From assembly GCA_029245395.1 (NCBI GenBank), contig JAQWPL010000012.1, forward strand, positions 79,132 through 143,131: a DNA stretch of 64,000 bases, given 5' to 3'. Under the pieces are notes generated by a model. It was not told the origin of the DNA and made no database searches. It saw nothing but the letters and a program-made list of their open reading frames with translations. Within the stretch, counting starts at the first letter, position 1; every line of letters begins with the position of its first letter. Source of the DNA: Gammaproteobacteria bacterium (lineage in GTDB: Bacteria > Pseudomonadota > Gammaproteobacteria > Pseudomonadales > Pseudohongiellaceae). A program made the position numbers and the translations under genes. Below are positions 35,819-45,702 of the stretch, one piece after another.

Positions 35819-36454
35819 TCAGGATTTCTTAACCAAATTGTCGAAATCTGAGACCAGTCTAAATGTTCTTACCAGTTCTTCAACAAATAGTTTTTGCCCG
35901 ATGAGAACTGGGCCTGACCTATTGAATAACGTGTTATTGATAGTACTTTGCACCACTTGAAATGCAAAATAAATATTGGCTTCTTCCTGTTCAGACAAAG
36001 TCCTGTTGTTCTCAAGGTAAAGCCAACCAATAAATCGCTTGCTGGAAGCAAAAAAGTGCTCTTTAAAAGGTTCCCAGAAATCAGCATCCTTGGAGCTTTT
36101 AAGAAGTACCGTACGCCAGAATTGACGGTGTTCCCAATAGTAATTGATCATGTTTTCAATCAAGTCTTCAACCAGGGCTTCACTCGAGATATTGGTATAC
36201 AGCTCTACGAGAGTGTTTGTACGGCTGATTAAATGCGCCTGAATCAAGGCATCAAAAAATTGATCCTTGCTGTGGAACCTGGCATAGAAAGCCCCTACTG
36301 AGTAACCGGCTTCCTTGGCTAACTCTGCCACGGAGATATTTTCCAGATCTTTTTTCTCCAGAAGCCTGAAGCCTGTATCTACCAGGGCTTGGTAGGTTAC
36401 TTGGCCGCGTTGTTGCTTGATCTTTCTACCGTGGACTTTTTGTTCAATACTCAT
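35819..36454 (-). CDS. TetR family transcriptional regulator
   Basis: The 211-aa product has an N-terminal TetR helix-turn-helix (residues about 17-65): YQALVDTGFRLLEKK, then ISVAELAKEAGYSVGAFYARFHSKDQFFDAL. The C-terminal ligand-binding part has no named family feature. It is upstream of the sulfatase and FGE genes on the same strand, and the repeats at 35739-35806 lie between. It therefore probably regulates that operon, which is inference from position. Confidence 0.9.
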   Translation of the reverse strand: MSIEQKVHGRKIKQQRGQVTYQALVDTGFRLLEKKDLENISVAELAKEAGYSVGAFYARFHSKDQFFDALIQAHLISRTNTLVELYTNISSEALVEDLIENMINYYWEHRQFWRTVLLKSSKDADFWEPFKEHFFASSKRFIGWLYLENNRTLSEQEEANIYFAFQVVQSTINNTLFNRSGPVLIGQKLFVEELVRTFRLVSDFDNLVKKS

Positions 36455-37135
36455 AATTATAGAATAAGAATTCTGTTTATATTGGATTCAGATTTTGAAT
36501 TCCACATACGTCCTGAAAATTGTAAGGATAACCAATTTACTCCAAACTGGCAGTCATTGTCGACTTTAAACCATGAGTTTCTATTAAATAACATAAAATA
36601 TTGAAATATAAGGTAATTTTTATTTTTCACGCTAATATTTCCATGTTATTCCTGAGGAAATACCTTGGTATCCCACAGTAGGGTTATATACTGGAACCAG
36701 GCTATTAAAAATGGTTGTGAATATTTCTCTTGAATAAATTAAAAGAATATATATTCTTAAAAATGACTGGAAGCATTTCCTGCAGTTATTAAGGAGTTTG
36801 TATATTTAACCGGTTCGCAATGGAGTCCTTTTGGTCTACTCGTGATAATGGTTGGCGGTATTCCTGTTATTGAAGGATGACCGTTTAAGGAATTATAAAT
36901 TTCCTTGAAACGTAGGGTTGTTTTTTATGTCACATTCCCCTGAGTATCCGAAAGCCGGGTTTTTCCAGCTTTCGGTGCTCTTTAGACTAACTCAACAAAG
37001 TACATATTTTCGTTTCCATTCCTCAAGCAGGCAGGGCTGTTCTCCCGTATTGGGTATCCCTTGAAAAAACGGCTGATACGGTCTACCTTCTTACCCTGAT
37101 CTTTCCATAACCAATATCAATAGCCAGAATTAACC
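36455..37135. other. 681-base AT-rich intergenic region, no clear gene
   Basis: Between the TetR gene (minus) and the POT transporter (plus) I see no convincing gene. It is AT-rich, with runs such as AATATATATTC. It has one hairpin near 36948-36975 (CCGAAAGC/GCTTTCGG, 12-base loop) without a following T-run, and a 45-codon open frame at 36927-37064 with no supporting features. It may hold promoters for both divergent genes and perhaps a leader for the transporter. Confidence 0.6.
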
Positions 37136-38884
37136 ATGACTGAGACTACAGTTAGCCAGGACAATGTCGGTCCTGCCGCTGGAAACAGCAATACCATTTT
37201 CGGCCATCCTCGCGGCCTGGTTATCCTGTTTTTTACCGAAATGTGGGAACGCTTTTCCTACTACGGCATGCGTGGGTTGTTAATTTTTTACCTGACCCAG
37301 CATTTTCTATTTTCCGATGAGCGCTCAACCATCATGTATGGTGCATACACCGCACTGGTCTATGTGATGACTATCATAGGTGGCTCACTGGCGGATAAAT
37401 ACCTGGGCTCCAGAAAGGCCGTGACATTTGGTGCAATTTTGCTGGTACTAGGTCATTTCGGGATGGCCTTCGAGGGCAATGGTTCGCGCCAGATCATGTC
37501 GTTGGATGGTGGGGAATACCAGTTAACTCTTGATGGCAGGGGGGGTGACGCCAACCAAATAATTATTTCTGATCAGGGAGTTTCCCGGATAAGTTTCAGT
37601 GAGGGAGCTACCAATCTGTTGATTGCCGATCCAGCAGCTGTTGGCTTGCCAGCAATTATTCCTACCAACAGTTATACCTTGCGTGTGGAAACCGAGCAGT
37701 TCTATCTGAATATCCTTTACCTGTCCCTGGGGCTGATCATTGCCGGAGTGGGTTTTCTCAAGGCCAATATTTCTACTATTGTTGGTGCGCTCTACGGTTA
37801 TGGGGATGCTCGCCGTGATTCCGGTTTCACTATTTTCTACATGGGCATCAACCTTGGCGCATTCCTCTCATCTATTACTTGCGGTATTTTGGGTATTGTC
37901 TACGGCTGGAAGTACGGCTTTGGCCTGGCTGGTATTGGCATGTCCCTGGGGTTGGTGGTATTTCTGAAATACCAGGATTGGCTTGAAGGCAAAGCGGAAC
38001 CTCCTAGTGAAGAAAAACTGAAAGAGAAAGTGATCGGCCCGCTAAACATAGAGCATATGTGCTATCTCACTGGTTTGGGTATTATCGCCCTGTCACTTTT
38101 TCTGATGATGAATTCCCACCTCGTGGATCAAAGTTATGTGGGCATCCTTGGCATCCTGGTATTTATGTTTCTTATCAGTTATGCCTTTATGCGTTGTCAG
38201 GGTGAGGAACGCGACAGGATGCTGGCAGGTATCTATTTTATCCTGGCGCAAATTCCGTTCTGGGCCCTGTTCGAACAAGCAGGCTCATCCTTGAATCTCT
38301 TTACCGGACGCCTGGTGGAAAGAACCATGTTCGGGTGGTCCGTACCTGCGCCGGTATTTCAATCTCTGAACGCCATGTTCATTGTCATATTTGCGCCGTT
38401 ACTGGCATGGCTGTGGGTATCTCTGGACAGGCGCAAACTTAATCCCTCAACGCCGGTGAAATTCGCCATGGGCGTATTCCTGGCTGGCCTGGGCTTTTTG
38501 TCTTTAGTGGCAGGCATGAAAATGTCTGGTGAAACAGGTATGACCGCTGTGTATTTTATTTTCCTGATTTACTGGATTCATACCATTGGTGAATTGATGG
38601 TGTCACCAGTAGGTTTATCTGCAGTCACCAAACTTGCGCCGGCCCATGCTGTGGGAATGACCATGGGCGCCTGGTTTCTTTTTAGTGGGTTGTCCAACTA
38701 CCTGGCAGGGGTGATTGCATCGACTACCGGGGCTGAGACTATCGGTGGTCAGTTGGCAGATGCCGCTACAGCCAAAGCTACCTATATAGAGATCTATACC
38801 CAAGTGGGTTATATCGCTATGGGCATTGCCATTTTCATGTTGGTCATTTCCCCGTTCATCAAGCGTATGATGCATAACGCCTGA
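37136..38884 (+). CDS. POT family (PTR2) proton-dependent oligopeptide transporter
   Basis: The 582-aa product begins its membrane part with the POT signature FFTEMWERFSYYGMRGLLIFYL and has FTIFYMGINLGAFLSSI further on. About 14 helices are visible, with FWALFEQAGSSLNLF in the middle and ELMVSPVGLSAVTKLAP near the end. It imports di- and tripeptides using the proton gradient. Residues about 118-185 form an extra hydrophilic, beta-rich segment between helices (GGEYQLTLDGRGG, LIADPAAVGLPAIIP) that ordinary POT proteins lack. It stands alone. Confidence 0.92.
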   Translation: MTETTVSQDNVGPAAGNSNTIFGHPRGLVILFFTEMWERFSYYGMRGLLIFYLTQHFLFSDERSTIMYGAYTALVYVMTIIGGSLADKYLGSRKAVTFGAILLVLGHFGMAFEGNGSRQIMSLDGGEYQLTLDGRGGDANQIIISDQGVSRISFSEGATNLLIADPAAVGLPAIIPTNSYTLRVETEQFYLNILYLSLGLIIAGVGFLKANISTIVGALYGYGDARRDSGFTIFYMGINLGAFLSSITCGILGIVYGWKYGFGLAGIGMSLGLVVFLKYQDWLEGKAEPPSEEKLKEKVIGPLNIEHMCYLTGLGIIALSLFLMMNSHLVDQSYVGILGILVFMFLISYAFMRCQGEERDRMLAGIYFILAQIPFWALFEQAGSSLNLFTGRLVERTMFGWSVPAPVFQSLNAMFIVIFAPLLAWLWVSLDRRKLNPSTPVKFAMGVFLAGLGFLSLVAGMKMSGETGMTAVYFIFLIYWIHTIGELMVSPVGLSAVTKLAPAHAVGMTMGAWFLFSGLSNYLAGVIASTTGAETIGGQLADAATAKATYIEIYTQVGYIAMGIAIFMLVISPFIKRMMHNA

Positions 38885-39042
38885 CGTGAAGCAGTAACTT
38901 CCATCAATAAATCATCAGGGTTTTTTCCGGAAAAACCCGTGCATCTTCCAATCTGCTGCGAGATACTTGGCGGTCATTTAGATAAAACACCCGGTATTAC
39001 CGGCGTCTTTCTAACTCCAAATAATTAGTATAGGAAATCGTT

Positions 39043-41211
39043 ATGTCCAAGTTCAGAATATCCATCATTGCTTCGATGACCTTTTTGCTGGTTGCATGCG
39101 GTGGAAGTGAGGAGTCAACTTCTTCTGCAGCACCCGCTTCTTCTGCGACTTCAGAGTCGGCATTTGGCAGAATTGACCAGGAACGGCTGAATAATGCCAG
39201 CAATGAACCGGAGCAGTGGCTCACCTATGGCGGTACGTACAATGAACAGCGCTACTCCTCACTGGATCAGATCAACACAGAAAATATCAATGAACTGGGT
39301 CTGGCCTGGTACCTGGATATTCGTGCCAATCAGGGTCAGCAGTCCACACCACTTTATGTAGACGGAGTTCTCTATCTCACTGAATCCTGGGGACAGGTGG
39401 ATGCCATCGATGCCTCTACCGGAGAAACACACTGGCGCTTTGATCCGGAAGTAGCAGGAAATGTGGCTGGTAAAGGTTGCTGTGGTGTTAACAATCGCGG
39501 CGCTGCGGTCTATCAGGGTAAGGTTTTTGTTACTGCCTATGACGGGCGCATGTTTGCACTCGATGCAGAAACCGGTGATGTGCTTTGGGAAACACAGACG
39601 GTGAATGATGAACTTAACTATACCTCTACTGGCGCCGTTCGTGTTGCCAATGGCAAAGTGTTTATTGGCAATGGTGGTGCAGAATTTCGTACCCGCGGCT
39701 ATGTCTCTGCCCTGGATACAGAAACAGGAGAAATTCTTTGGCGTTTTTATACAGTGCCAGGTAATCCGGAACTGGGATTTGAAAACGAAGCCATGCGTAT
39801 GGCAGCAGATACCTGGAACGGTAGCTGGTGGGAACTAGGTGGCGGTGGTTCCACCTGGGACGGAATAACCTATGATCCTGAAACCAACCTGTTGATGTTT
39901 GGTGTTGGCAATGGTGCGCCTTGGAATCCTCTGGTACGTAGCCCAGGTGGGGGTGACAATCTGTTCCTGAATTCCATAGTAGCTGTTGATGCCGACACAG
40001 GTGAATATGTCTGGCACCACCAACAAATTCCCTATGAAGAATGGGATTTCGATTCCGTTCAACAAATTACCATTGCAGACCTCGAAGTTGATGGTGAGAT
40101 GCGTCATGTTGCCATGCAGGCAGCGAAGAGTGGTTACTACTACATGCTGGATGCTTACACAGGGGAATTACTGCGGGCGAACAATTTCGTCCCTGTTAAC
40201 TGGACCTCAGGGTATGACATGGCGACGGGCAAGCCTATTATTAATCCGGCCGCACAGTACACACAACAAGAAGCCGGCACAATCATTCAGCCTGGCCCGG
40301 CGGGTGCCCATGGTGCGGCGCCCATGTCCTACAGTCCCGACACTGGCCTGCTATATATTCCTGCCATGGAAAGCAGCATGGCCTTTGCCAATGCCCCGGA
40401 AAATATCGAGGGCCGTTTCAACCTGGGTATGGAATACAGAGGTCATGATTATGCTTACGATGATCCTGAAAACACTATCCAGCGAGGCAATAGCACCAAA
40501 CTGGTTGCGTGGGATCCTGTAGCTGCGGAAGAAGTCTGGGTCATCGAAGAAATTGCCGTGGGCGGTACATTGTCGACTGCAGGTGGTTTGTTGGTGAAAG
40601 GCAATGGCAATGATCAAACCCTTGGTTTTTATAACGCCGAAGATGGCAGTGAATTGAATGTACTGGACACGCAGGCAAGAACATTTGCCGGTGCTATTAC
40701 TTACCTGCTTGAAGGTGAACAGTACATTGCCCAGGTAGTAGGTGGGCCTTCTTTCCAGGGCTATTACGCACCGACCTATGCTCGACTGCTGGTATACAAG
40801 TTGGGTGGTACTGAAGCGCTTCCGGAAAAAGTTGAGTTTACCCAACGCCCCTATGCGCCACCTGAAGAAACGGCGGGGGAAGCCCTGATTGCACGTGGCG
40901 GTGAAATCTACAATGAAAATTGCGCCTTGTGTCATGACGCAGGTCGCAGTGTCTTTCCTGATCTGCGTCGTTCACCCATGCTGCATTCAGCTGACGGATT
41001 CAATAATATTGTCCTGGAAGGCGCTCTGGCAGACAGAGGCATGACATCATTTGCCGCCATGCTCAACGAGGAAGAGTCCGAAGCCATCAGGCATTATGTT
41101 ATTTCTGAAGCGCATATTGCCATGAACACCCCGAGCCCCTTCGGACCTCCTGCAGAAGACGTAGCCCCCGAAGATGTAGATGAAGTAGAGGAAGCCACGC
41201 AAGATAATTAA
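39043..41211 (+). CDS. PQQ-dependent quinohaemoprotein alcohol dehydrogenase, lipoprotein
   Basis: The 722-aa product has a lipobox (LLVACGG, Cys19), an eight-bladed PQQ propeller, and a C-terminal cytochrome c domain with CALCH (627-631); the likely axial Met is in RGMTSF (M667). The adjacent Cys pair C146-C147 (GKGCCGVNNRG) is the vicinal disulfide over PQQ. E214, N290 and D335 are the probable metal ligands. D337, two residues after D335 (EEWDFDS), is the extra Asp found in lanthanide-dependent dehydrogenases. It oxidises alcohols or aldehydes in the periplasm and passes electrons to its haem. No PQQ-synthesis genes are in the window. A palindrome and a DUF6152 gene follow. Confidence 0.9.
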   Translation: MSKFRISIIASMTFLLVACGGSEESTSSAAPASSATSESAFGRIDQERLNNASNEPEQWLTYGGTYNEQRYSSLDQINTENINELGLAWYLDIRANQGQQSTPLYVDGVLYLTESWGQVDAIDASTGETHWRFDPEVAGNVAGKGCCGVNNRGAAVYQGKVFVTAYDGRMFALDAETGDVLWETQTVNDELNYTSTGAVRVANGKVFIGNGGAEFRTRGYVSALDTETGEILWRFYTVPGNPELGFENEAMRMAADTWNGSWWELGGGGSTWDGITYDPETNLLMFGVGNGAPWNPLVRSPGGGDNLFLNSIVAVDADTGEYVWHHQQIPYEEWDFDSVQQITIADLEVDGEMRHVAMQAAKSGYYYMLDAYTGELLRANNFVPVNWTSGYDMATGKPIINPAAQYTQQEAGTIIQPGPAGAHGAAPMSYSPDTGLLYIPAMESSMAFANAPENIEGRFNLGMEYRGHDYAYDDPENTIQRGNSTKLVAWDPVAAEEVWVIEEIAVGGTLSTAGGLLVKGNGNDQTLGFYNAEDGSELNVLDTQARTFAGAITYLLEGEQYIAQVVGGPSFQGYYAPTYARLLVYKLGGTEALPEKVEFTQRPYAPPEETAGEALIARGGEIYNENCALCHDAGRSVFPDLRRSPMLHSADGFNNIVLEGALADRGMTSFAAMLNEEESEAIRHYVISEAHIAMNTPSPFGPPAEDVAPEDVDEVEEATQDN

Positions 41212-41226
41212 CTAATTGAATAATTT

Positions 41227-41254
41227 GTAGAGGCACACAGCCGTGCGCCTCTAC
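41227..41254. repeat. GC-rich intergenic palindrome, copy 3
   Basis: GTAGAGGCACACAG is followed by CCGTGCGCCTCTAC, giving a 14-bp inverted repeat with two G/A mismatches. It lies 16 bases after the PQQ dehydrogenase stop and is related to the copies at 6663 and 7941. It may serve as a transcript end for the dehydrogenase gene. Confidence 0.65.
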
Positions 41255-41439
41255 ACTTTATTAATACCTACCTGTAGCTACTGCGCTCGCTATCGCTTCG
41301 TTAAAATATTTTTCCTCGACCTGCCTTCGTCAGCCAAATTGAACTTAATGAAATCTCCTGATCCAATCCCTGGTAGCTTATGACTTGTATCTATTTTTCC
41401 CTTGTCATATCCTAAATCGACCAGATTAAGGAGGCAGAC

Positions 41440-41817
41440 ATGAATACTTTAAAAACAGCAGTAAAACTACTTTGCGGCCTAGTTTTGGTTTCTGTCGCTA
41501 CGATTTCCTCAGCACATCACGGTTGGACCTGGTACGGTAATGAGCCCTTTGAATTAACAGCTACTGTAACGGACAAGCATTTCGGCAATCCTCATGATCG
41601 GCTGACGCTGATGGATGCAGAGGGTAATGAATGGGACGTCCTTTTGAGTCCTCCCGGTCGCAGTCGGCGTGCTGGTTTCACTGGCGCTGAAGTGGAAGTA
41701 GGGGATACGGTTACCGCCTTTGGTCATCGGCGTAGTGAAGGCAATAATTTTGAAATGAAAACCGAACGGATACAAGTGGGGGAAAATTTGTACAACCTGT
41801 ACCCCAACAGAAGTTGA
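41440..41817 (+). CDS. DUF6152 family periplasmic protein
   Basis: The 125-aa product has a signal peptide ending in SSAHHGWTWYG; an HH pair directly after the cleavage site is characteristic of this family. The rest is a beta-rich OB-like domain (FELTATVTDKHFGNPHDRL, GDTVTAFGHRRSEGNN). Its role is unknown; members often lie near DUF6644 membrane proteins, two of which occur at 58.8-59.8 kb, and near oxidoreductases. An AAGGAGG motif precedes the ATG, and a terminator follows the stop. Confidence 0.75.
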   Translation: MNTLKTAVKLLCGLVLVSVATISSAHHGWTWYGNEPFELTATVTDKHFGNPHDRLTLMDAEGNEWDVLLSPPGRSRRAGFTGAEVEVGDTVTAFGHRRSEGNNFEMKTERIQVGENLYNLYPNRS

Positions 41818-41829
41818 GTACTGTTTAAC

Positions 41830-41857
41830 AAGCCCGGGTACTAATCCGGGCTTTTTG
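41830..41857 (+). terminator. Rho-independent terminator after the DUF6152 gene
   Basis: AAGCCCGG, a short loop, then CCGGGCTTTTTG gives an eight-pair stem followed by a T-run, 13 bases after the DUF6152 stop. Confidence 0.9.
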
Positions 41858-41918
41858 TTTTCTGAATAACTACTGAAAACAATAGCTGACACTTAAATAA
41901 AAACAAAAGGTAAACCTT

Positions 41919-42515
41919 ATGGACGTTTCAACAATCGTTATCCTGATTATCATCGGAGTACTGATCTTCTGGATAGTCGGTATTTATAACAAGCTGGTGA
42001 CCCTGAAAAACCGGTACCAGAATGCGTTTTCCCAAATTGAAGTGCAATTAAAAAGACGTTATGACCTGATTCCCAATTTAATAGAAACAGCAAAGGGCTA
42101 TATCAAGCATGAGCGTGAAACCCTGGAAGCGGTAGTTAATGCCAGGAACCAGGCAATTAGTGGTCTGGAAAAAGCGGCCGCCGATCCTGGCAGCCCAGCA
42201 GCCATGCTGGATCTGGGGCAAGCAGAAGGCATGCTGGCAGGAGCGTTAAGGGGGCTGAATGTCGTCGTGGAAGCTTATCCTGATTTGAAAGCCAATGAGA
42301 ACATGATGCAGTTGTCAGAGGAACTCACCACTACGGAAAACAAAGTGGCGTTTTCACGACAAGCTTTCAACGATGCTGTGACTGAATACAACACGTACAA
42401 ACAAACTTTTCCGCCGGTGGTGTTGGCCAATACATTCGGACATTCCGCTGATGCCAGCCTGTTGGAGTTTGAAGATAGTGAGGCGATACAAGAAGCGCCC
42501 AAGGTTTCATTTTAA
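41919..42515 (+). CDS. lemA: LemA family protein
   Basis: The 198-aa product has an N-terminal membrane helix ([20 protein letters not shown]) and the LemA core: [37 protein letters not shown], then [15 protein letters not shown] and [10 protein letters not shown]. LemA proteins are inner-membrane anchored coiled coils of unclear function and are often next to an M48 peptidase or TPM-domain gene. Here an M48 peptidase gene follows after 33 bases. Confidence 0.93.
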   Translation: MDVSTIVILIIIGVLIFWIVGIYNKLVTLKNRYQNAFSQIEVQLKRRYDLIPNLIETAKGYIKHERETLEAVVNARNQAISGLEKAAADPGSPAAMLDLGQAEGMLAGALRGLNVVVEAYPDLKANENMMQLSEELTTTENKVAFSRQAFNDAVTEYNTYKQTFPPVVLANTFGHSADASLLEFEDSEAIQEAPKVSF

Positions 42516-42548
42516 ATTTAACTTCAAGACAATTTTAATTTAATACCA

Positions 42549-44480
42549 ATGAATTTCTTTGCCTTACAGGATCAGGCCAGAAGCAACACCCGCAAACTTG
42601 TCTTCTTGTTTGGTGCTGCGGTGCTTACTTTGGTTCTTATTACCTCGGCACTGGTGGTCGGCCTGATGTTTTATGCCGAACAGCAGGAAATGGGGTTGAC
42701 CACTGACTTCCTGACTTCGACTATTTTTCTACAGGTTAGCCTGGTTGTTATTGCCGTAGTAGGCCTTGGCACCCTGTATAGGCTTGGGCAGCTGCGCGGT
42801 GGCGGTAAAACCGTGGCAGAAGCCATGGGCGGACGCCTGCTTAACACCATCACGCGGGATACTGATGAGCGAAAAATTCTGAATGTAGTAGAGGAAATGG
42901 CCATTGCTTCAGGTACTCCTGTACCTCAGGTTTATTTAATGGAAGAAGAATCCATCAACGCCTTCGCTGCCGGTTATCGCCCCCGTGATGCTGTCATCGG
43001 TATTACCAGAGGATGTATCAGGGAGCTTAGTCGAGATGAGTTGCAGGGAGTTGTTGCCCATGAATTCAGTCATATCTTTAATGGCGACATGCGTCTGAAT
43101 ATCCGGCTCATTGGATTGTTGTACGGCATTATGGTGATTGGTTTGATTGGCTATCACATGCTTCGCGGTGGCCGTTACAGTGGATCTTCACGGTCTGGCA
43201 AAAAGGGGGGCGGAGGTATTCTCATGCTCGGCCTGGGTCTTATGGTGGTCGGATACGGCGGCACCTTTTTTGGCAATATGATCAAATCCGCGGTCAGCCG
43301 GCAGCGTGAATATCTGGCTGATGCCACTGCTGTTCAATTCACACGAAACCCGGAAGGCATTGGCGGGGCCCTGAAAAAGATTGGTGGCTACACGGCAGGG
43401 ACAGAAATCACCAGCAAGGATGCCTCGGAAATCAGTCATATGTTGTTCTGCAATGGGATTAAAGCTGGATTCACCAGCCTGTTTGCTACTCACCCACCTT
43501 TGTCCGACCGGATCGCGCGTATCGATCCGCAGTGGAAGGGCGGTGAAACTAATTTACATGCCAATGCAAAGGAAATCGAAACCGACGCAGGTGTATCTCA
43601 TTTCGCTAATACAGGCAGTGAGCAAAGTAGTTATCAAAATGCTGAAGGCCTTCATGGTACTCAGGGTGCAAGTGCATTGGAAAATATTGGCAATCCCGGA
43701 GTCGATAATTTTTCTCAGGCTGCTGCAACCATATCCGGGTTTTCTGCAACAGTAATGGAAGACGCACACAACATCATGAGTGCATCGCAGATCATTTACA
43801 GTTTGATGATGGCTTTATCTGATGCGCAAACCAGTGACCGACAAATGCAAATACTCCGGGAAAAACTGGAAGATAATGATTACCGGGCGCTGGAAAAAAT
43901 TCGGGAAGAAGTATCTAGCGTAGCCAGAGCTAACTATCTCACTCTGGTAGACCTGTGCATGCCGAGCCTGAAACAACTTTCACCAGTTCAGTACAGGGAC
44001 TTCATGAGCCAGATAAGTCTGCTGATTATGGCTGATAAGGAGATATCCCTGTTTGAATGGTGCCTGTTCAAAATATTGCGTTATACACTGGACGACCGGC
44101 CTGATCGCAGGATGAAATCCTTTGCTCTTAAAACACTTTATAAAGAGTGTGAAGTGCTGCTTTCTGTGCTCGCCTTTGCAGGCCATTCGAATGAACAGGA
44201 AGCCGAGGCGGCTTTTATGACAGCAAAGGAATATCTGGAATTGAACATGAGCATGCAGTTTCAGCACAACCTGGGTGCTAACACAGGCAAACTGGAAAAA
44301 GCCCTGGATAAACTGAACAACCTGAGACCATTGGAAAAGCCGAAATTACTTAAGGCAATGGTGGCCTGCATCAATGCGGATGGACAGGTGACAGTGGAAG
44401 AGAGTGAGTTGTTGAGAGCTGTGGGTAGTTTGCTGGATTGCCCTATCCCGCCATTGTTGCCAGAGCAGAGGTTTATTTAG
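42549..44480 (+). CDS. M48 family (HtpX-like) membrane metallopeptidase with C-terminal TerB-like part
   Basis: The first 330 residues form an M48/HtpX-type zinc protease. It has two N-terminal helices, VYLMEEESINAFAAGY, the HEFSH motif at 171-175, two more helices (around residues 190-245) and REYLADATAVQF, whose Glu is the third zinc ligand. The remaining 300 residues include a helical region with acidic pattern (FMSQISLLIMADKEISLFEW, LKAMVACINADGQVTVEESEL), which resembles a TerB-like fold. The total of 643 aa is about twice the length of plain HtpX. It is probably an inner-membrane quality-control protease working with the LemA partner. Confidence 0.88.
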   Translation: MNFFALQDQARSNTRKLVFLFGAAVLTLVLITSALVVGLMFYAEQQEMGLTTDFLTSTIFLQVSLVVIAVVGLGTLYRLGQLRGGGKTVAEAMGGRLLNTITRDTDERKILNVVEEMAIASGTPVPQVYLMEEESINAFAAGYRPRDAVIGITRGCIRELSRDELQGVVAHEFSHIFNGDMRLNIRLIGLLYGIMVIGLIGYHMLRGGRYSGSSRSGKKGGGGILMLGLGLMVVGYGGTFFGNMIKSAVSRQREYLADATAVQFTRNPEGIGGALKKIGGYTAGTEITSKDASEISHMLFCNGIKAGFTSLFATHPPLSDRIARIDPQWKGGETNLHANAKEIETDAGVSHFANTGSEQSSYQNAEGLHGTQGASALENIGNPGVDNFSQAAATISGFSATVMEDAHNIMSASQIIYSLMMALSDAQTSDRQMQILREKLEDNDYRALEKIREEVSSVARANYLTLVDLCMPSLKQLSPVQYRDFMSQISLLIMADKEISLFEWCLFKILRYTLDDRPDRRMKSFALKTLYKECEVLLSVLAFAGHSNEQEAEAAFMTAKEYLELNMSMQFQHNLGANTGKLEKALDKLNNLRPLEKPKLLKAMVACINADGQVTVEESELLRAVGSLLDCPIPPLLPEQRFI

Positions 44481-44540
44481 ACAAAAAAACTGGAATAGTC
44501 CGTGTCTTCAGCTTATTCCTCTGGAATTGTGAAGCGTTAT

Positions 44541-45092
44541 TCAAGCGTCCTCATCAAATAGTCCAGTTTTAAAACCGTCTATGCTAAGCAAGTTTTTTTC
44601 TTTCCAATAGTTTTGAATACCTTCTTCACCTTTATTTTCACTCCAGGTATCAAGCGCTCTTCGTTCGGAAACAAAATCCATCAGTGGAACGGCGAAGCCA
44701 CAAGAAGTTTGTACAAGATCGATGTCCATAAGATAAAACTGGCGCGTTCCCAAATGTTCAGGAAACATGTCCAGGTACTTACTCCAATCAGTGTCTCTGG
44801 GATGGATGACCTGTGCTGAACCATAAAGGCGCAAGATCATTGGTTTCTTTTCAAAGGAACAAAACATCAGAGTCATACGCTTGTTTTGCAACAGATGTGC
44901 GGCTGTTTCATTGCCACTACCAGTGAGGTTTTGCCAGACCACCTGTTTCGCAGATAACACCTTTAGGCTATTCGTTCCTTTCGGAGAGACATTAACACTC
45001 CCCACAGAACTGGCAGTACCAGTAAAGAAGATATGCTGCCCTTCGATGAATTGAACAAGTCCATCAGTTAGCTCTGGAAATTTCTCAGCCAT
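44541..45092 (-). CDS. Pyridoxamine 5-phosphate oxidase family protein
   Basis: The 183-aa product has the split-barrel flavin-binding fold of PNPOx-like proteins: FFTGTASSVGSVNVSPKGTNSLKVLS, then NLTGSGNETAAHLLQNKRMTLMFCSF and LRLYGSAQVIHP. Members bind FMN, F420 or haem; the exact activity cannot be read here. It is convergent with the M48 gene and separate from its other neighbours. Confidence 0.8.
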   Translation of the reverse strand: MAEKFPELTDGLVQFIEGQHIFFTGTASSVGSVNVSPKGTNSLKVLSAKQVVWQNLTGSGNETAAHLLQNKRMTLMFCSFEKKPMILRLYGSAQVIHPRDTDWSKYLDMFPEHLGTRQFYLMDIDLVQTSCGFAVPLMDFVSERRALDTWSENKGEEGIQNYWKEKNLLSIDGFKTGLFDEDA

Positions 45093-45172
45093 GGGACTAC
45101 TCCGTAGATTAGTCGGGATCTAAAAAAGTTAGGGTAAGTTAGTGATGTTGTGAATGGTACAGCGGTATTAAA

Positions 45173-45526
45173 TTAGCCGGTTAGTGACATATAAAAAATA
45201 ACACAATAAGTAATTTTGAAAATCATATGTGCAAATTGATCCTGATGCAGAGTAATCCATTTCTCACTTTTGCAGAAATCAATTAACCAGTGACTTAAAA
45301 ACTCCAGAACTGCAAACAGATAGTTACCAGTAATCAGAATGATAATACCGGAGTGGGTGAGGGCGTGGGCAGTAAGCCAGTAATACCACTGGGGGAATTC
45401 TTCACCATATTGCTCGCGCAGATTACTGTGCCGGCTTTTTCCGGAGGCCATTGGACCCGGCTGCAGGACATAATCGCCAATACAATGTCCGATCACCAGC
45501 GTGAAGAATAATATTAAGACTTCCAT
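45173..45526 (-). CDS. DUF3307 family membrane protein
   Basis: The 117-aa product has four hydrophobic segments and the conserved start LFFTLVIGHCIGDYVLQPG, with WYYWLTAHALTHSGIIILITG and HWLIDFCKSEKW. This His-rich pattern in helices matches DUF3307. Its role is unknown. Confidence 0.7.
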   Translation of the reverse strand: MEVLILFFTLVIGHCIGDYVLQPGPMASGKSRHSNLREQYGEEFPQWYYWLTAHALTHSGIIILITGNYLFAVLEFLSHWLIDFCKSEKWITLHQDQFAHMIFKITYCVIFYMSLTG

Positions 45527-45702
45527 GGGTTACATCCAATAAAAAGGCGTTATTCAGTTTTATATTCCCTTTCAGACTCATTATTCACACTAAGTGCGCG
45601 TGTTTCAAACCAAATCCGTATGACAGGAATTTTTCATATATTCAGGAAAGATTCATTTACTGCCTGCTATTGTTTGCCCATATTCCAAAGAAGGCACCGA
45701 AA

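Noticed and set aside
36927..37064. 45-codon open frame upstream of the POT transporter
   Set aside because: No ribosome site of note, no similarity, and a hairpin runs through it. It was kept only as a remark on the intergenic region.
38918..38938. GGGTTTTT/AAAAACCC hairpin after the POT transporter as a terminator
   Set aside because: The stem is mostly A-T and no T-run follows it, so it does not have the form of a Rho-independent terminator.
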